Of a stretch of 40,209 nucleotides of DNA, positions 8,561-17,303 are shown piece after piece. The first letter of the stretch is position 1. Every line of letters begins with the position of its first letter. The notes under the pieces were generated by a model. That model had not been told where the DNA came from and made no database searches. It worked only from the letters and a program-made list of their open reading frames with translations. Origin of the DNA: Pleurocapsales cyanobacterium LEGE 10410 (lineage in GTDB: Bacteria > Cyanobacteriota > Cyanobacteriia > Cyanobacteriales > Xenococcaceae); NCBI GenBank assembly GCA_015207195.1, contig JADEXJ010000047.1, forward strand, positions 1 through 40,209, in the 5' to 3' direction. Made by a program: the position numbers and the translations under genes.

Positions 8561-8877
8561 TTAGGACATTTTTGGAAACTCCCTACTCCCTACTCCCTAC
8601 CTTACAAGGGTAGACTTTTTACATTTGTCTATTGTGTGTGATGGGGGGATGGGGAGATAGGGAGATGGGGAGAGTGTTTAGTTACTTTTGGGTATATTTA
8701 GACACTATTATTTGCGCCTCTTATACGTAAATTAAAGTGCTTACTCACTCATTTGTTAAAAACCTACCCTTGTGAGCTACTCCCTACTTCCTACTCCCTA
8801 CTCCGATGGCGAAGCCGAGTCCTTTAGGGCTACTCTCTACTCCCTACTCGCGAACCGATAATTTTAATATGTCCTAA
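8561..8877. repeat. Nested inverted-repeat, heptamer-rich intergenic element (MITE-like)
   Basis: The gene-free stretch 8458-9094 holds a nested symmetrical structure. The outer arms are TTAGGACAT (8561-8569) and ATGTCCTAA (8869-8877). Inside them are heptamer runs: ACTCCCT x3 at 8578-8598 and TACTCCC-type units at 8778-8805 and 8831-8851. The inner arms are ACAAGGGTAG (8604-8613) and CTACCCTTGT (8764-8773), each followed inward by a T/A-rich tract. Another pair, TACGTATAA (8549-8557) and TTATACGTA (8721-8729), overlaps these. No coding capacity is seen inside. It resembles a non-autonomous mobile element or composite repeat sitting between divergent operons, where it may also hold their promoters. 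Confidence 0.5.
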
Positions 8878-9094
8878 CTCAAATTTGTACGGCTATATAT
8901 CCTCAATAATTTTTTGATGAAATTGTTCTCATCAAAGTCTCACTCACGGTTCATTGAAAATAGTGAGACTGACAATAGTTAAACCAGATCGAATATTTTC
9001 TCTCAAGGTCAACCAAGTCAACCAAGTGCAGCCTCGCCAAACGGCTGGATACCGTTCACTTCCTCCCAAATCTCTAAACAAGAGCGCGATTATC

Positions 9095-10360
9095 ATGGCT
9101 CAAATACATCTTTCTTCCATTACCACAGGCGAATACAAAAGAATCATGGTTTATTCTCACGACGCTTTTGGTTTGGGTAATATTTGTCGAATGTCAGCAA
9201 TCTGCCAACATCTACTTCAGTCTATTCCCAATCTATCAATTCTATTAGTCTCTGGGTCGCCTATACTACACAGTTTTCGTTTGCCAGCTGGTTTAGACTA
9301 TATCAAGCTGCCCTGTCTCAATCGCGGTCAAGCGGGAAAAATGGCGGTTAAATATCTCAATGCAGATATCGAGTCTACCGTAAAACTGCGTTCGGAACTG
9401 ATCCTAGCAGCAGCAAAAAATTATCAGCCAGATTTGTTTTTGGTCGATAAAAAGCCCGCAGGAATTCAAGGGGAATTAGATTTAACCATCGATTATCTTA
9501 AGAGTAATTTACCCCACACTAAGTTTGTGCTGTTGCTGCGAGATATTCTTAATACTCCAGCCAAAACAATTCAACAATGGCATCGAGAAGATGCTTACCA
9601 AAAAGTAGAATTGATTTACGATCGCCTGTTGGTGGTAGGAATGCAGGAAATATTCGACCTTAGCCGTCAGTATCAGTTCAATGAAGCGATCGCCTCAAAA
9701 GTACGGTTTTGCGGATATATTCGCAAGGAATCTGGCTCAAAAAATCCCTCTATTATTCGACGAGAGTTAGGAATCGAAGCAGACGAAAAGTTGGTTTTGG
9801 TGACTCCAGGAGGAGGAGAGGATGGCTATCACCTAATCGACAATTATCTTCGGGGATTGGGACAACAAAGGCATCGCTTTGAAGGGCAAAAAATTCAGAG
9901 TTTAATCTTTTGTGGTGCGGAAATGCCCCGCGAACAGCAACAAGAGATTTATCGACGAACCAGGGCATATACCAACGTCACTGTTTTTGAGTTTACCGAT
10001 GACATGATGAGCTATATCAATGCTGCGGATTCGGTAGTCTGTATGTGTGGCTATAACACCATCACTGAGGTATTACAGCAGGGAAAAAAAGCGATCGTTG
10101 TTCCTCGCACCAAACCAGGAAAAGAACAGTTAATTCGCGCTCTAAGCATGGCAGAGGCGGGATTGATCGAGACAATCCATCCCGATAAATTGACCCCTAA
10201 TCTATTGGTTGAAACTCTATTTACTAATTTGAATTCGACCAGTAATTTTGCTCTTACTAATGGTTTAGATTTCGGCGGGTTGACTCGCGTGACTGACTAT
10301 TTATCTATGCTGTTGTTCGACTCTTTTCGGGTTCGCTCGTTTCCCTGTCTTACTCTCTAG
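9095..10360 (+). CDS. COG4671-type (MurG-like) glycosyltransferase, divergent member
   Basis: About 421 residues from the ATG at 9095. The N-terminal Rossmann part starts IMVYSHDAFGLGN, the family glycine loop near the acceptor site. The C-terminal half has TPGGGEDGYHLI and CMCGYNTITEVL, the donor-nucleotide-binding pattern shared with GT28/MurG enzymes. It is expected to transfer a sugar from a nucleotide sugar, in the cytosol or at the inner membrane face. The frame stays open upstream to a TTG at 8954, but the extra 47 residues do not look like the family, so 9095 is chosen; ATG 9146 is also possible. Only a weak Shine-Dalgarno is seen. First gene of the glycan locus; the next gene, a related enzyme, begins 25 bases after it. 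Confidence 0.85.
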   Translation: MAQIHLSSITTGEYKRIMVYSHDAFGLGNICRMSAICQHLLQSIPNLSILLVSGSPILHSFRLPAGLDYIKLPCLNRGQAGKMAVKYLNADIESTVKLRSELILAAAKNYQPDLFLVDKKPAGIQGELDLTIDYLKSNLPHTKFVLLLRDILNTPAKTIQQWHREDAYQKVELIYDRLLVVGMQEIFDLSRQYQFNEAIASKVRFCGYIRKESGSKNPSIIRRELGIEADEKLVLVTPGGGEDGYHLIDNYLRGLGQQRHRFEGQKIQSLIFCGAEMPREQQQEIYRRTRAYTNVTVFEFTDDMMSYINAADSVVCMCGYNTITEVLQQGKKAIVVPRTKPGKEQLIRALSMAEAGLIETIHPDKLTPNLLVETLFTNLNSTSNFALTNGLDFGGLTRVTDYLSMLLFDSFRVRSFPCLTL

Positions 10361-10385
10361 CCTGTTATTTATAGAAAGATTATCG

Positions 10386-11549
10386 ATGAAAAAAGTAATG
10401 TTTTATTGCCAACATATTCTTGGCATGGGTCACCTGATTCGCAGTACTGAAATAGTACGAGGACTAATTCCCGACTTTCAAATTTGCTTAATCAATGGGG
10501 GACAGGTTATTGAAGAATTTGAATTTCCTCCAGAGATCGAGGTAATTAATATTCCTGCGGTAAAAACCGATCGTGAATTCAACGAACTGCGTCCAGTCGA
10601 TGACAGCTTGACCATGACCCAGGTAGAAGAGACGAGAAAGAGTATTCTGTTAGCTACCTGCGATCGCTTCAAGCCTGATATTTTAATTATTGAGTTATTC
10701 CCCTTTGGTCGCAGACGCTTTTCTGGGGAATTGATTCCTTTACTAGAAAAAGCTCAGTCGATGGGAACCAAAATTGTTTCTAGCGTGCGCGATATTATCG
10801 TTACCAAACAAAATCAACAGCGTCACGAAGAGAAAGTATGCCGTTTGATCGATCGATATTTCGATATGTTATTGATTCATGGCGATCCCAACTTGGTCAA
10901 ACTCAATCTCAGCTTTGCTCGCGTTGCCGACTTAAACTGTCTCGTTCACTATACGGGTTATGTGGTGCAACCCCAACCAGAATCTCGACAAATAACTTTA
11001 GCTAAACCGACAATTTTAGTTAGCGTCGGCGGTGGAAGATTCGGACACGATTTGTTAGAGTGTGTTGCTCGCTCTGCTCCCATTTTACAAGACAAAATAC
11101 CCCATCAGATCCAAATGTTTACTGGTCCCTTCTGTCCCGAATCGGTATTTGATAAGCTACAACAATTATCTCAAGGACAAGAGAATCTTACTTGCGATCG
11201 CTACACGACTAATTTACTGGACTATATGCAGCAGGCGGATTTATCAATTGGGATGTCTGGCTACAACACCACCATGAATATCTTGAGTACTGGTGTTAGA
11301 GCAATGATGATGGCGTTTCAGGGGAACAACGATAAAGAACAAGAAACTCGCCTGAAGAAGTTGGCTAGTTTGGGAAGAGTTAAAATGATTTCTCCCCAAG
11401 ATTTAGAGCCAGAAATGTTTGCTTGCAACATTATTGATTATCTACAGCAGAAGCCCACCGAATTAAGTCTCGATTTGAACGGAGTTAAAAACACCAGCAA
11501 TTATCTGCAACAACTAACAACTAAGCAATTCACAGAAGTTTCAACTTGA
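10386..11549 (+). CDS. COG4671-type glycosyltransferase (paralogue 1)
   Basis: 387 residues. It begins MKKVMFYCQHILGMGHLIRS, whose GMGH loop is the family hallmark. SVGGGRFGHDLLE (~217) and MSGYNTTMNIL (~289-299) form the donor-binding C-terminal lobe, as in MurG-like GT-B folds. No signal peptide or membrane helix is evident, so it is a cytosolic or peripheral enzyme. It is clearly paralogous to the protein starting at 18385 (same N-terminal 30 residues with few changes), and more distantly related to the gene just upstream. Donor and acceptor sugars cannot be inferred. Confidence 0.88.
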   Translation: MKKVMFYCQHILGMGHLIRSTEIVRGLIPDFQICLINGGQVIEEFEFPPEIEVINIPAVKTDREFNELRPVDDSLTMTQVEETRKSILLATCDRFKPDILIIELFPFGRRRFSGELIPLLEKAQSMGTKIVSSVRDIIVTKQNQQRHEEKVCRLIDRYFDMLLIHGDPNLVKLNLSFARVADLNCLVHYTGYVVQPQPESRQITLAKPTILVSVGGGRFGHDLLECVARSAPILQDKIPHQIQMFTGPFCPESVFDKLQQLSQGQENLTCDRYTTNLLDYMQQADLSIGMSGYNTTMNILSTGVRAMMMAFQGNNDKEQETRLKKLASLGRVKMISPQDLEPEMFACNIIDYLQQKPTELSLDLNGVKNTSNYLQQLTTKQFTEVST

Positions 11550-11715
11550 TTAGTTGTCATCGCTTCCAGGCGTTACAAGACAGGTCTAGTATTCCTTTTT
11601 TGTTGACATATCGCTTCAAATTTATTTTTTCTACACAAGTTTCTTGGCGATCGCATTTCAACAATAAGTAAAGCTAGGCAACTGCATTCCTGCTTGTTTA
11701 AATTTTCTGGTATCC

Positions 11716-11739
11716 TTAAGTACAGATATCTGTACTTAA
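11716..11739. promoter_or_regulatory. 24-bp perfect palindrome: probable toxin-antitoxin operator
   Basis: TTAAGTACAGAT followed by its exact reverse complement, ending four bases before the antitoxin ATG (11744). YefM-YoeB complexes repress their own promoter by binding palindromes containing TGTACA-like cores; the CTGTAC/GTACAG arms here fit that pattern. The position overlapping the expected promoter or leader supports autoregulation. Direct binding is inferred. Confidence 0.75.
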
Positions 11740-11743
11740 AACC

Positions 11744-12037
11744 ATGCTGACAAAACAAACAAACTATACCAATCTACGCCAAAACTTAGCATCGATATTA
11801 GATGAAGCAATTAGCGATCGCAATGTAATCGTAGTTACGAGGCAAGGTAAAGAAGACGTAGCAATTTTAGCTGCTGATGAACTCTCTAATATCTTGGAAA
11901 CCTTACATCTTTTTAGATCTCCTGCCAATGCTCAAAAGTTAATTGCAGCTATGGAAAGAGCAGATGCGATCGCTAATGAACCGAATGTACAATCTGAAAG
12001 TTTAGCCGAACTTTGCCAGGAGTTGGATATTGAGTAG
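11744..12037 (+). CDS. yefM: Phd/YefM-family antitoxin
   Basis: 97 residues. The N-terminal part (MLTKQTNYTNLRQNLASILD, then VIVVTRQGKEDVAILAADE) is the YefM/Phd fold that binds DNA and caps the toxin. The C-terminal half is the flexible neutralising segment. It should inhibit the YoeB-type RNase encoded next and repress the operon through the palindrome immediately upstream. Its stop codon overlaps the toxin start by 8 bases, which indicates translational coupling. The length is normal for the family. Located inside the glycan locus, where it is probably an independent addiction module. Confidence 0.93.
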   Translation: MLTKQTNYTNLRQNLASILDEAISDRNVIVVTRQGKEDVAILAADELSNILETLHLFRSPANAQKLIAAMERADAIANEPNVQSESLAELCQELDIE

Positions 12038-12290
12038 AAGCGTTATCTTCGATGTTCAGTTTAGGGAAGATCTACGTTGGTGGGCAAGAAAAGAGCGTAA
12101 AATTTGCGATCGTGTTTTGGATTTAGTCGAAGCAACCATTACCGATCCTACTAAAGGAATTGGTAAGCCAGAAAAACTCAAGTATCTACCTGGATCTCGT
12201 TGGTCGAGAAGAATTACCCAAGAACATCGGCTGGTATATCAAATAAGTGAAGACAAGCTGATTTTTCTACAGTGTCGTTACCATTACTGA
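12030..12290 (+). CDS. yoeB: Txe/YoeB-family toxin (ribosome-dependent mRNA endoribonuclease)
   Basis: 86 residues with the whole YoeB pattern: WSRRITQEHRLVYQ (general base and substrate-binding Arg region) and the C-terminal CRYHY, whose final His-Tyr pair is catalytic in YoeB. A Glu in GKPEKLKYLPG matches the catalytic Glu region. It cleaves mRNA in the ribosomal A site when free of antitoxin. The start codon is TTG at 12030, supported by AGGAG at 12018-12022 (7-base spacing). The length and intact C-terminus indicate a functional toxin. Confidence 0.93.
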   Translation: MSRSVIFDVQFREDLRWWARKERKICDRVLDLVEATITDPTKGIGKPEKLKYLPGSRWSRRITQEHRLVYQISEDKLIFLQCRYHY

Positions 12291-12625
12291 TAGCAATTGA
12301 AGAGCCGAAAAAAGTTTCCTAAAGAATACACTCTCCAATGACAAACGGTAATTTACCCCACGCTCAAACTATAGCAATTCTCACAGTCATGGAGTACGCT
12401 ACTTTTCCCCTTTCCCTTTACCAAATATAGCCAAAGTGTATCTCATTAATACGAGAAACACTATATTTGTCATAGATTGCTCAGGCGGTCGATGAAAATT
12501 ATCTCATAAAAGTTTCACACAGTCTTAATTCCCTTCAGACAAACTAATCGTTGAATCTTACTTACTAGTCACTACTTCTTCCCCTACATATTCTGGTTTC
12601 ATTTTGAAATGACTATAAAGATTTA
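12291..12625. other. Gene-free leader of the porin gene
   Basis: No gene is seen. An imperfect hairpin occurs around AGTGTATCTC ... GAGAAACACT (about 12436-12464). The rest is AT-rich and should contain the porin promoter; no recognisable metal-regulator box was identified. Confidence 0.4.
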
Positions 12626-14140
12626 ATGACCGATCTTAATAAGTATCTATTGACAATACCCAAATTTTTTTTAGTAGTCGCAGGCTCATTATGGACAGCT
12701 TTATTACTATTATCTGATGAGGCTACCGCCAATCCCAATCAATTTGTTCCCGTACATCAATTATCAGACATATCACCGACAGACTGGAGAGCGCGGGGAT
12801 TAAAATCTTTGAGCGATCGCACCTTATGTTTGGGCGAGAATTATCAACTCAGCGATCGAGCCTTAACTCGTTATGAATTTGCTGCTGGAATGCAGCAGTG
12901 TCTCGATCAAATTAGTAACAGATCTTTAAGCGACGAGATTAATTTGTCTCCAGGCGAGCTTAGTTTTATAGCACGTATCGAACGGGAGTTTGAGCAAGAA
13001 CTTACAGTTTTAGCAGTCCGCATCGACAATTTAGCAGTCCGCACCGAACGACTAGAAGAACAAAGATTTTCGACGACCACCAAGCTTAACGGTGAGGTTC
13101 TATTTCAACTGGGGGATAGCTTTGGTGCCGATGACTCTTCTCAACTATTTACTGGCTATCGAGCGCGGTTAAATTTTGATACCAGCTTTTATGGCAGCGA
13201 TCGACTTAGAATCCGTCTGGGGGCGAGAAATACAGGAGAACTAGAAGAAGTAGCAGACACCTTTATGGTGCGTCTGGGGGTAGATGGTCAGAGTGATAAC
13301 GAAATTGAGACGGAAATATCTTATGATTTTGCTGTAAGAGAACGCCTACAGGTGGTGCTGGGCATCAATAGCGTTGGCGCAGACGATGTGGCGGAGGTCT
13401 TAAATCCTCTTTCTAGTAGCGGACAAGGAGCAGTTTCTCGGTTTGGGCGGAGAAATCCTGCTACCCTTAGAGGTCCTGGGGGGGCAGGTGGGGGTATTCA
13501 GTACGAATTTAGCGATGCAGTTACTCTCAGCCTGGGATACTTTGCCGATAGTGACGATGCTGCCAATGCGGATGCGGGAACGGGACTGTTTGGTGCTTCC
13601 TTCAGTGCGGTAGGGCAGGTGTTAATTGAACCAGTAGAGGATCTAGAAATGGCTTTTACCTATACTCGAACCTATTTTCGCGAGGATGAGGCGAGGCTGG
13701 CGGGAGCGACGGGGAGCAAAAACGCTAACGAACCCTTTGAAGAAGATCCGACCTCTGCGGATAACTTTGGCTTCCAGATCAATTGGGAACTTAGCGATCG
13801 CTTGGAGGTAGGAGGCTGGTTAGGCTATACTGCTGCCCAATCGGAGATAGACAACGAGTCGGCAACCATCCTCAACACTGCTGTAACCTTGGCTTTTCCC
13901 GATTTAGGTAAGGAAGGCAGCGAAGCAGGTATTATTATCGGCGTACCTCCTATTGTCACCCAACACGATAACTCAGAAGTTGAGGACGAACGCACCTCTC
14001 TACATTTGGAAACCTTCTATCGCTATCAGATTAACGATAATATTGCCATCACTCCAGGCATATTTCTGGTTACTCAACCCGATCATAGCGATCGCGATTC
14101 TATTTTAGTTGGTACGATTAGAACTCGCTTTAGGTTTTAA
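12626..14140 (+). CDS. SLH-domain outer-membrane porin (cyanobacterial iron-uptake/OprB-like porin)
   Basis: 504 residues. A signal peptide (~1-36, hydrophobic core LLTIPKFFLVVAGSLWTALL), an SLH domain (~45-105, VHQLSDISPTDW ... RYEFAAGM) that anchors to the peptidoglycan-linked polymer, a coiled coil (~115-150, RIEREFEQEL...LAVRTERLEE), then an OprB-like beta-barrel ending in Phe (IRTRFRF), the outer-membrane assembly signal. Members of this family are the main outer-membrane diffusion channels of cyanobacteria and are often named iron-uptake porins. Within the locus it precedes the ABC transporter by 123 bases; a role in glycan passage is possible but general solute uptake is as likely. Confidence 0.88.
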   Translation: MTDLNKYLLTIPKFFLVVAGSLWTALLLLSDEATANPNQFVPVHQLSDISPTDWRARGLKSLSDRTLCLGENYQLSDRALTRYEFAAGMQQCLDQISNRSLSDEINLSPGELSFIARIEREFEQELTVLAVRIDNLAVRTERLEEQRFSTTTKLNGEVLFQLGDSFGADDSSQLFTGYRARLNFDTSFYGSDRLRIRLGARNTGELEEVADTFMVRLGVDGQSDNEIETEISYDFAVRERLQVVLGINSVGADDVAEVLNPLSSSGQGAVSRFGRRNPATLRGPGGAGGGIQYEFSDAVTLSLGYFADSDDAANADAGTGLFGASFSAVGQVLIEPVEDLEMAFTYTRTYFREDEARLAGATGSKNANEPFEEDPTSADNFGFQINWELSDRLEVGGWLGYTAAQSEIDNESATILNTAVTLAFPDLGKEGSEAGIIIGVPPIVTQHDNSEVEDERTSLHLETFYRYQINDNIAITPGIFLVTQPDHSDRDSILVGTIRTRFRF

Positions 14141-14263
14141 TTCAAAAATTCATGAAAATCTTCTCACTAAAGCTTCATTGAGAGTTAATTGGCGATCGAT
14201 AATCTGGTTGACACAGAGCAATTGGAATCAGTCGGCTCTTTTAAGATTGTAGCCGTAGGCATC

Positions 14264-16105
14264 ATGAGAGAATCTGCTTTCAGGAAACGACAAAAACCGC
14301 AAACCTTAACTCAGGCTTTACCTGGGCTGCGACGAATCGTCAAAGAATTTTGGCCCGAAATTCGCCAACAAAAATTGTTGTTAGGTATTTCCATAGTTGG
14401 CTTAATAGTGGAGGTTATTGCCCAGCTATTGCGTCCTTGGCCCTTAAAGTTTATTTTTGACTACGTTATCCTAGCCGATGCTACCATTCCTGCTACTAAG
14501 TTTCCCATGTTGTCCGATAGCAACCCGATGGTGCTGCTGTTGATTTTTTCGGTGGGTATTGTCGGCGTTTCGGGACTGCGGGCGGTGGCTGCATACGTTA
14601 ACTTGGTTACGATGTCTCTGGCTGCTTCTCGTATCGTGGCAGAGATTCGAGGGAGGCTATACGCCCACTTACAAAGGCTGTCGCTTTCGTTTTATCACCG
14701 AGTCAAGAGTGGCGATTTGATTACGCGAATTACTAGCGACATCGATAGTTTGCGTAGCGTGACGGTGATGGCGATCTTTCCGTTGATTGTTGAGATGCTG
14801 ACCCTTGTATCTATGGTGGGGTTGATGTTCTGGCTGAACTGGGAACTAGCACTAATTGGACTAGCGGTATTTCCCCTGTTTTTGCTCTCGACGGTCAAAA
14901 TTACCAAACGGATTCACCAGGTTTCCCGCAAGCAGCGCAGACGAGAAGGTGCAATGGCTGCCACGGCAGCCGAGGCAATCAGCGCGATTAAAGTAGTTCA
15001 GGCTCTTTCTTTAGAAAGGATGCTGCAACGGATGTTTGCTACCCCTAACCGTAAGAGTTTGGAAGACAGCGCCCGTACCCAACAGCTATCTGCTACCTTA
15101 CAGCGTACCATTGAAATTTTAGTGGCGATCGCTACTGCTTTAGTGATGTGGCGCGGAGTTCAGCTAGTCATGGCGGGAAAAGTTACCCCTGGCGATCTGC
15201 TGGTCTTTACTAACTATCTTAAGTCGGCTTTTAAACCTACTCGTCAGTTAGCTAAGCACATTGCCAAGATTTCCAAAGCTACCGCATCTGGAGAAAGGAT
15301 TCTCGATCTGCTAGATGTTGTTCCCGCAATTCGCGATCGCCAGGACGCGATTAAAGCACCGCTATTCAACGGAGACGTGGAGTTTGAATCAGTTTGTTTT
15401 GGCTACAGTCGAGATAAAACTATTCTTAAAGATCTTAGCTTTCGGGTCGTTCCAGGTCACAGAGTTGCCTTGGTCGGTCCATCGGGAGGTGGTAAGTCAA
15501 CTTTGGTTAGCTTATTACTCAGACTATACGATCCTCTGTCGGGTCGTATCTTAATTGATGGTTGCGATCTGCGACAGTATCAAATCGAATCATTGCGCCG
15601 ACAAATCTCCATCGTGCTGCAAGACAGCGTGTTGTTTGGGGTCAGCATTCGCGACAATATTGCCTACGGTTCTTTAGGGGCGAGCGATCGAGAAATTAAA
15701 GCTGCTGCCCGCCTAGCTAACGCCCACGACTTTATCATGGCACTGCCTCAAGGCTACGATACCGTAATGAGCGAAAGGGGTTCGACCCTATCGGGCGGTC
15801 AAAGACAGCGGATTGCGATCGCCCGCGCAGCAGTTCGCCAAGCCCCGATCGTGATTCTCGATGAACCTACCGTTGGTTTGGATAATAAAAGCGAACAGGC
15901 AGTAACTGAAGCTTTAGATCGCCTTACCGCCAACTGCACCACCTTTTTAATTACTCACGATCTGACCACTTCCAAAAATGCCGAGCAAATTTTCTACATC
16001 GAACATGGCGAGATTATCGAACAAGGAACTCACGCCGAACTAATGCAGCTAGGCAAGAGATATTCCACTCTCTATCAATTGCAAGGAGCAGTAACTGGGA
16101 AGTAA
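14264..16105 (+). CDS. ABC exporter, fused permease-ATPase (MsbA/HepA-like)
   Basis: 613 residues from ATG 14264; the frame is open back to a TTG at 14189, but that start would add 25 unconvincing residues. The N-terminal ~330 residues hold about six membrane helices; then comes an ATPase with Walker A GPSGGGKST (~405-413), Q-loop ISIVLQDS, signature LSGGQRQR (~508), Walker B IVILDEP (~527-533) and H-loop ITHD. Half-transporters of this layout dimerise in the inner membrane and export lipids, glycolipids or peptides; the cyanobacterial HepA type is needed for envelope polysaccharide. Lying among glycosyltransferases, it most likely flips or exports the locus product. Substrate not determinable. 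Confidence 0.93.
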   Translation: MRESAFRKRQKPQTLTQALPGLRRIVKEFWPEIRQQKLLLGISIVGLIVEVIAQLLRPWPLKFIFDYVILADATIPATKFPMLSDSNPMVLLLIFSVGIVGVSGLRAVAAYVNLVTMSLAASRIVAEIRGRLYAHLQRLSLSFYHRVKSGDLITRITSDIDSLRSVTVMAIFPLIVEMLTLVSMVGLMFWLNWELALIGLAVFPLFLLSTVKITKRIHQVSRKQRRREGAMAATAAEAISAIKVVQALSLERMLQRMFATPNRKSLEDSARTQQLSATLQRTIEILVAIATALVMWRGVQLVMAGKVTPGDLLVFTNYLKSAFKPTRQLAKHIAKISKATASGERILDLLDVVPAIRDRQDAIKAPLFNGDVEFESVCFGYSRDKTILKDLSFRVVPGHRVALVGPSGGGKSTLVSLLLRLYDPLSGRILIDGCDLRQYQIESLRRQISIVLQDSVLFGVSIRDNIAYGSLGASDREIKAAARLANAHDFIMALPQGYDTVMSERGSTLSGGQRQRIAIARAAVRQAPIVILDEPTVGLDNKSEQAVTEALDRLTANCTTFLITHDLTTSKNAEQIFYIEHGEIIEQGTHAELMQLGKRYSTLYQLQGAVTGK

Positions 16106-16150
16106 TGGAGCGGGGGACGGAGGGACGGGGAGATGAGGAGATTATTAATT

Positions 16151-16171
16151 ACGAACTACGAACTACTAACA
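16151..16171. repeat. Three-unit heptamer (ACGAACT) before a GT2 gene
   Basis: Two ACGAACT units followed by ACTAACA, ending directly before the ATG at 16172. It replaces any recognisable Shine-Dalgarno sequence for this gene. Confidence 0.6.
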
Positions 16172-17287
16172 ATGAGTAATTCACCAGTCACTATAGTTGT
16201 TGTCCCGCGAGAGCGTTATCAGTTCGCCCGCGAGTCCCTAGAAAGTCTTTATGAGAATACGGCTTTCCCGTTCAATTTGGTCTATGTTGATAACAATTCG
16301 CCAACTCAATTACAACAATATTTATCAGTTCAAGCTGAGTTAAAAGATTTTAAACTGATTCGCTCGAACCGTTATCTGTCGCCTAATGAGGCAAGGAATG
16401 TTGGCTTATCTTTTGTCGATACTAAATACGTCGTGTTTGTCGATAATGATGTGATTTTTGCCCCCAACTGGCTAACCGCCTTGGTAGACTGTAGCGAAAC
16501 GACGGATGCTACCGTAGTTGGTTCTCTGGTATGTCAATATCAACCCTTCCATGAAATAGTTCACTGTGCGGGGGGAGAATATTTCTCGGCAAAAGCATCT
16601 ATTGAGTTTGCAGCGGGCAAGCCCCAACCAAGCGATCGCTCTAGGTGGTTGCTGGAGGAAAAAACCCCCTATCAAAACCAGCGAATCGACGCAGTATGCG
16701 ATCGCCTGAAGCGAGCCACTACTGGCTTTGTCGAGTTTCATTCGATGTTGGTGCGTACTGAAATCTTTAAAGAGATTGGAATACTCGATGAAAAATTTTG
16801 CTGTACTAAAGAATATCTCGACTTCTGCATGAGCGTTACTAGGGCTGGCGGTACGATTTATCTCGAACCCAATTCAGTAGTCACCTTTCGTACCCATCCC
16901 CCCGCACCGACGATGAACTGGTCGGATTTACCTTATTTTATGCTGCGCTGGAGCGATGCTTGGGAACTTGGCAATCTAAGGCACTTCCAACAAAAGTGGA
17001 ACTTAGAAGAGAGCAAATATTTCCAAAGACGCTATAAAAAGCTTGGAACAAGACGCAGAGAGGCACTTATCGATCCTTTGATGGCAAAATTTAGTTTTTT
17101 GGGCAAACAGCAGCAAAAATGGTTCAAAAAAAGGCTAATCAAGCTAGAAAAAAGGCTTAATCGCTATCTCACTAATCGCTACGCCAAAGCAAGTGATCGC
17201 CCTTTAGATCTCGACTCTTCTCAAGGAAAAAAAAGCTGGCAAGCAAATGTGCGGGCGGTTCCCAACCAACTAACAACTAACAACTAA
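16172..17287 (+). CDS. GT2-family glycosyltransferase (paralogue 1)
   Basis: 371 residues from ATG 16172 (an upstream in-frame ATG at 16133 would add residues encoded by repeat-like DNA and is not favoured). GT-A fold pattern: VTIVVVPRERY, VYVDNNSP, LSPNEARNVGL and the metal-binding FVDNDVIF. The C-terminal ~100 residues (FMLRWSDAWELGNLRHFQQK, then a basic RRYKKLGTRRREALIDPL) are shared with the protein at 19710, and with no other family I recognise. No membrane helices, so cytosolic. Probably adds sugars to a growing saccharide. Its last codons and stop lie inside a heptamer repeat (17268-17295), which may have altered the C-terminus. Confidence 0.88.
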   Translation: MSNSPVTIVVVPRERYQFARESLESLYENTAFPFNLVYVDNNSPTQLQQYLSVQAELKDFKLIRSNRYLSPNEARNVGLSFVDTKYVVFVDNDVIFAPNWLTALVDCSETTDATVVGSLVCQYQPFHEIVHCAGGEYFSAKASIEFAAGKPQPSDRSRWLLEEKTPYQNQRIDAVCDRLKRATTGFVEFHSMLVRTEIFKEIGILDEKFCCTKEYLDFCMSVTRAGGTIYLEPNSVVTFRTHPPAPTMNWSDLPYFMLRWSDAWELGNLRHFQQKWNLEESKYFQRRYKKLGTRRREALIDPLMAKFSFLGKQQQKWFKKRLIKLEKRLNRYLTNRYAKASDRPLDLDSSQGKKSWQANVRAVPNQLTTNN

Positions 17288-17295
17288 CAACTAGG
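17268..17295. repeat. Four-unit heptamer (AACTAAC) overlapping a stop codon
   Basis: Three AACTAAC units and one AACTAGG unit cover the end of the GT2 gene, its TAA, and the Shine-Dalgarno AGGAG (17293-17297) of the next gene. The C-terminal residues of the GT2 protein are thus repeat-encoded. Confidence 0.75.
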
Positions 17296-17303
17296 AGAAT
17301 AAA

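Noticed and set aside
8954-9094. TTG-started extension of the first glycosyltransferase
   Set aside because: The extra residues look unlike the family, and an ATG lies at the expected position.
11573-11758. Minus-strand frame across the antitoxin promoter
   Set aside because: It overlaps the operator palindrome and has no family resemblance.
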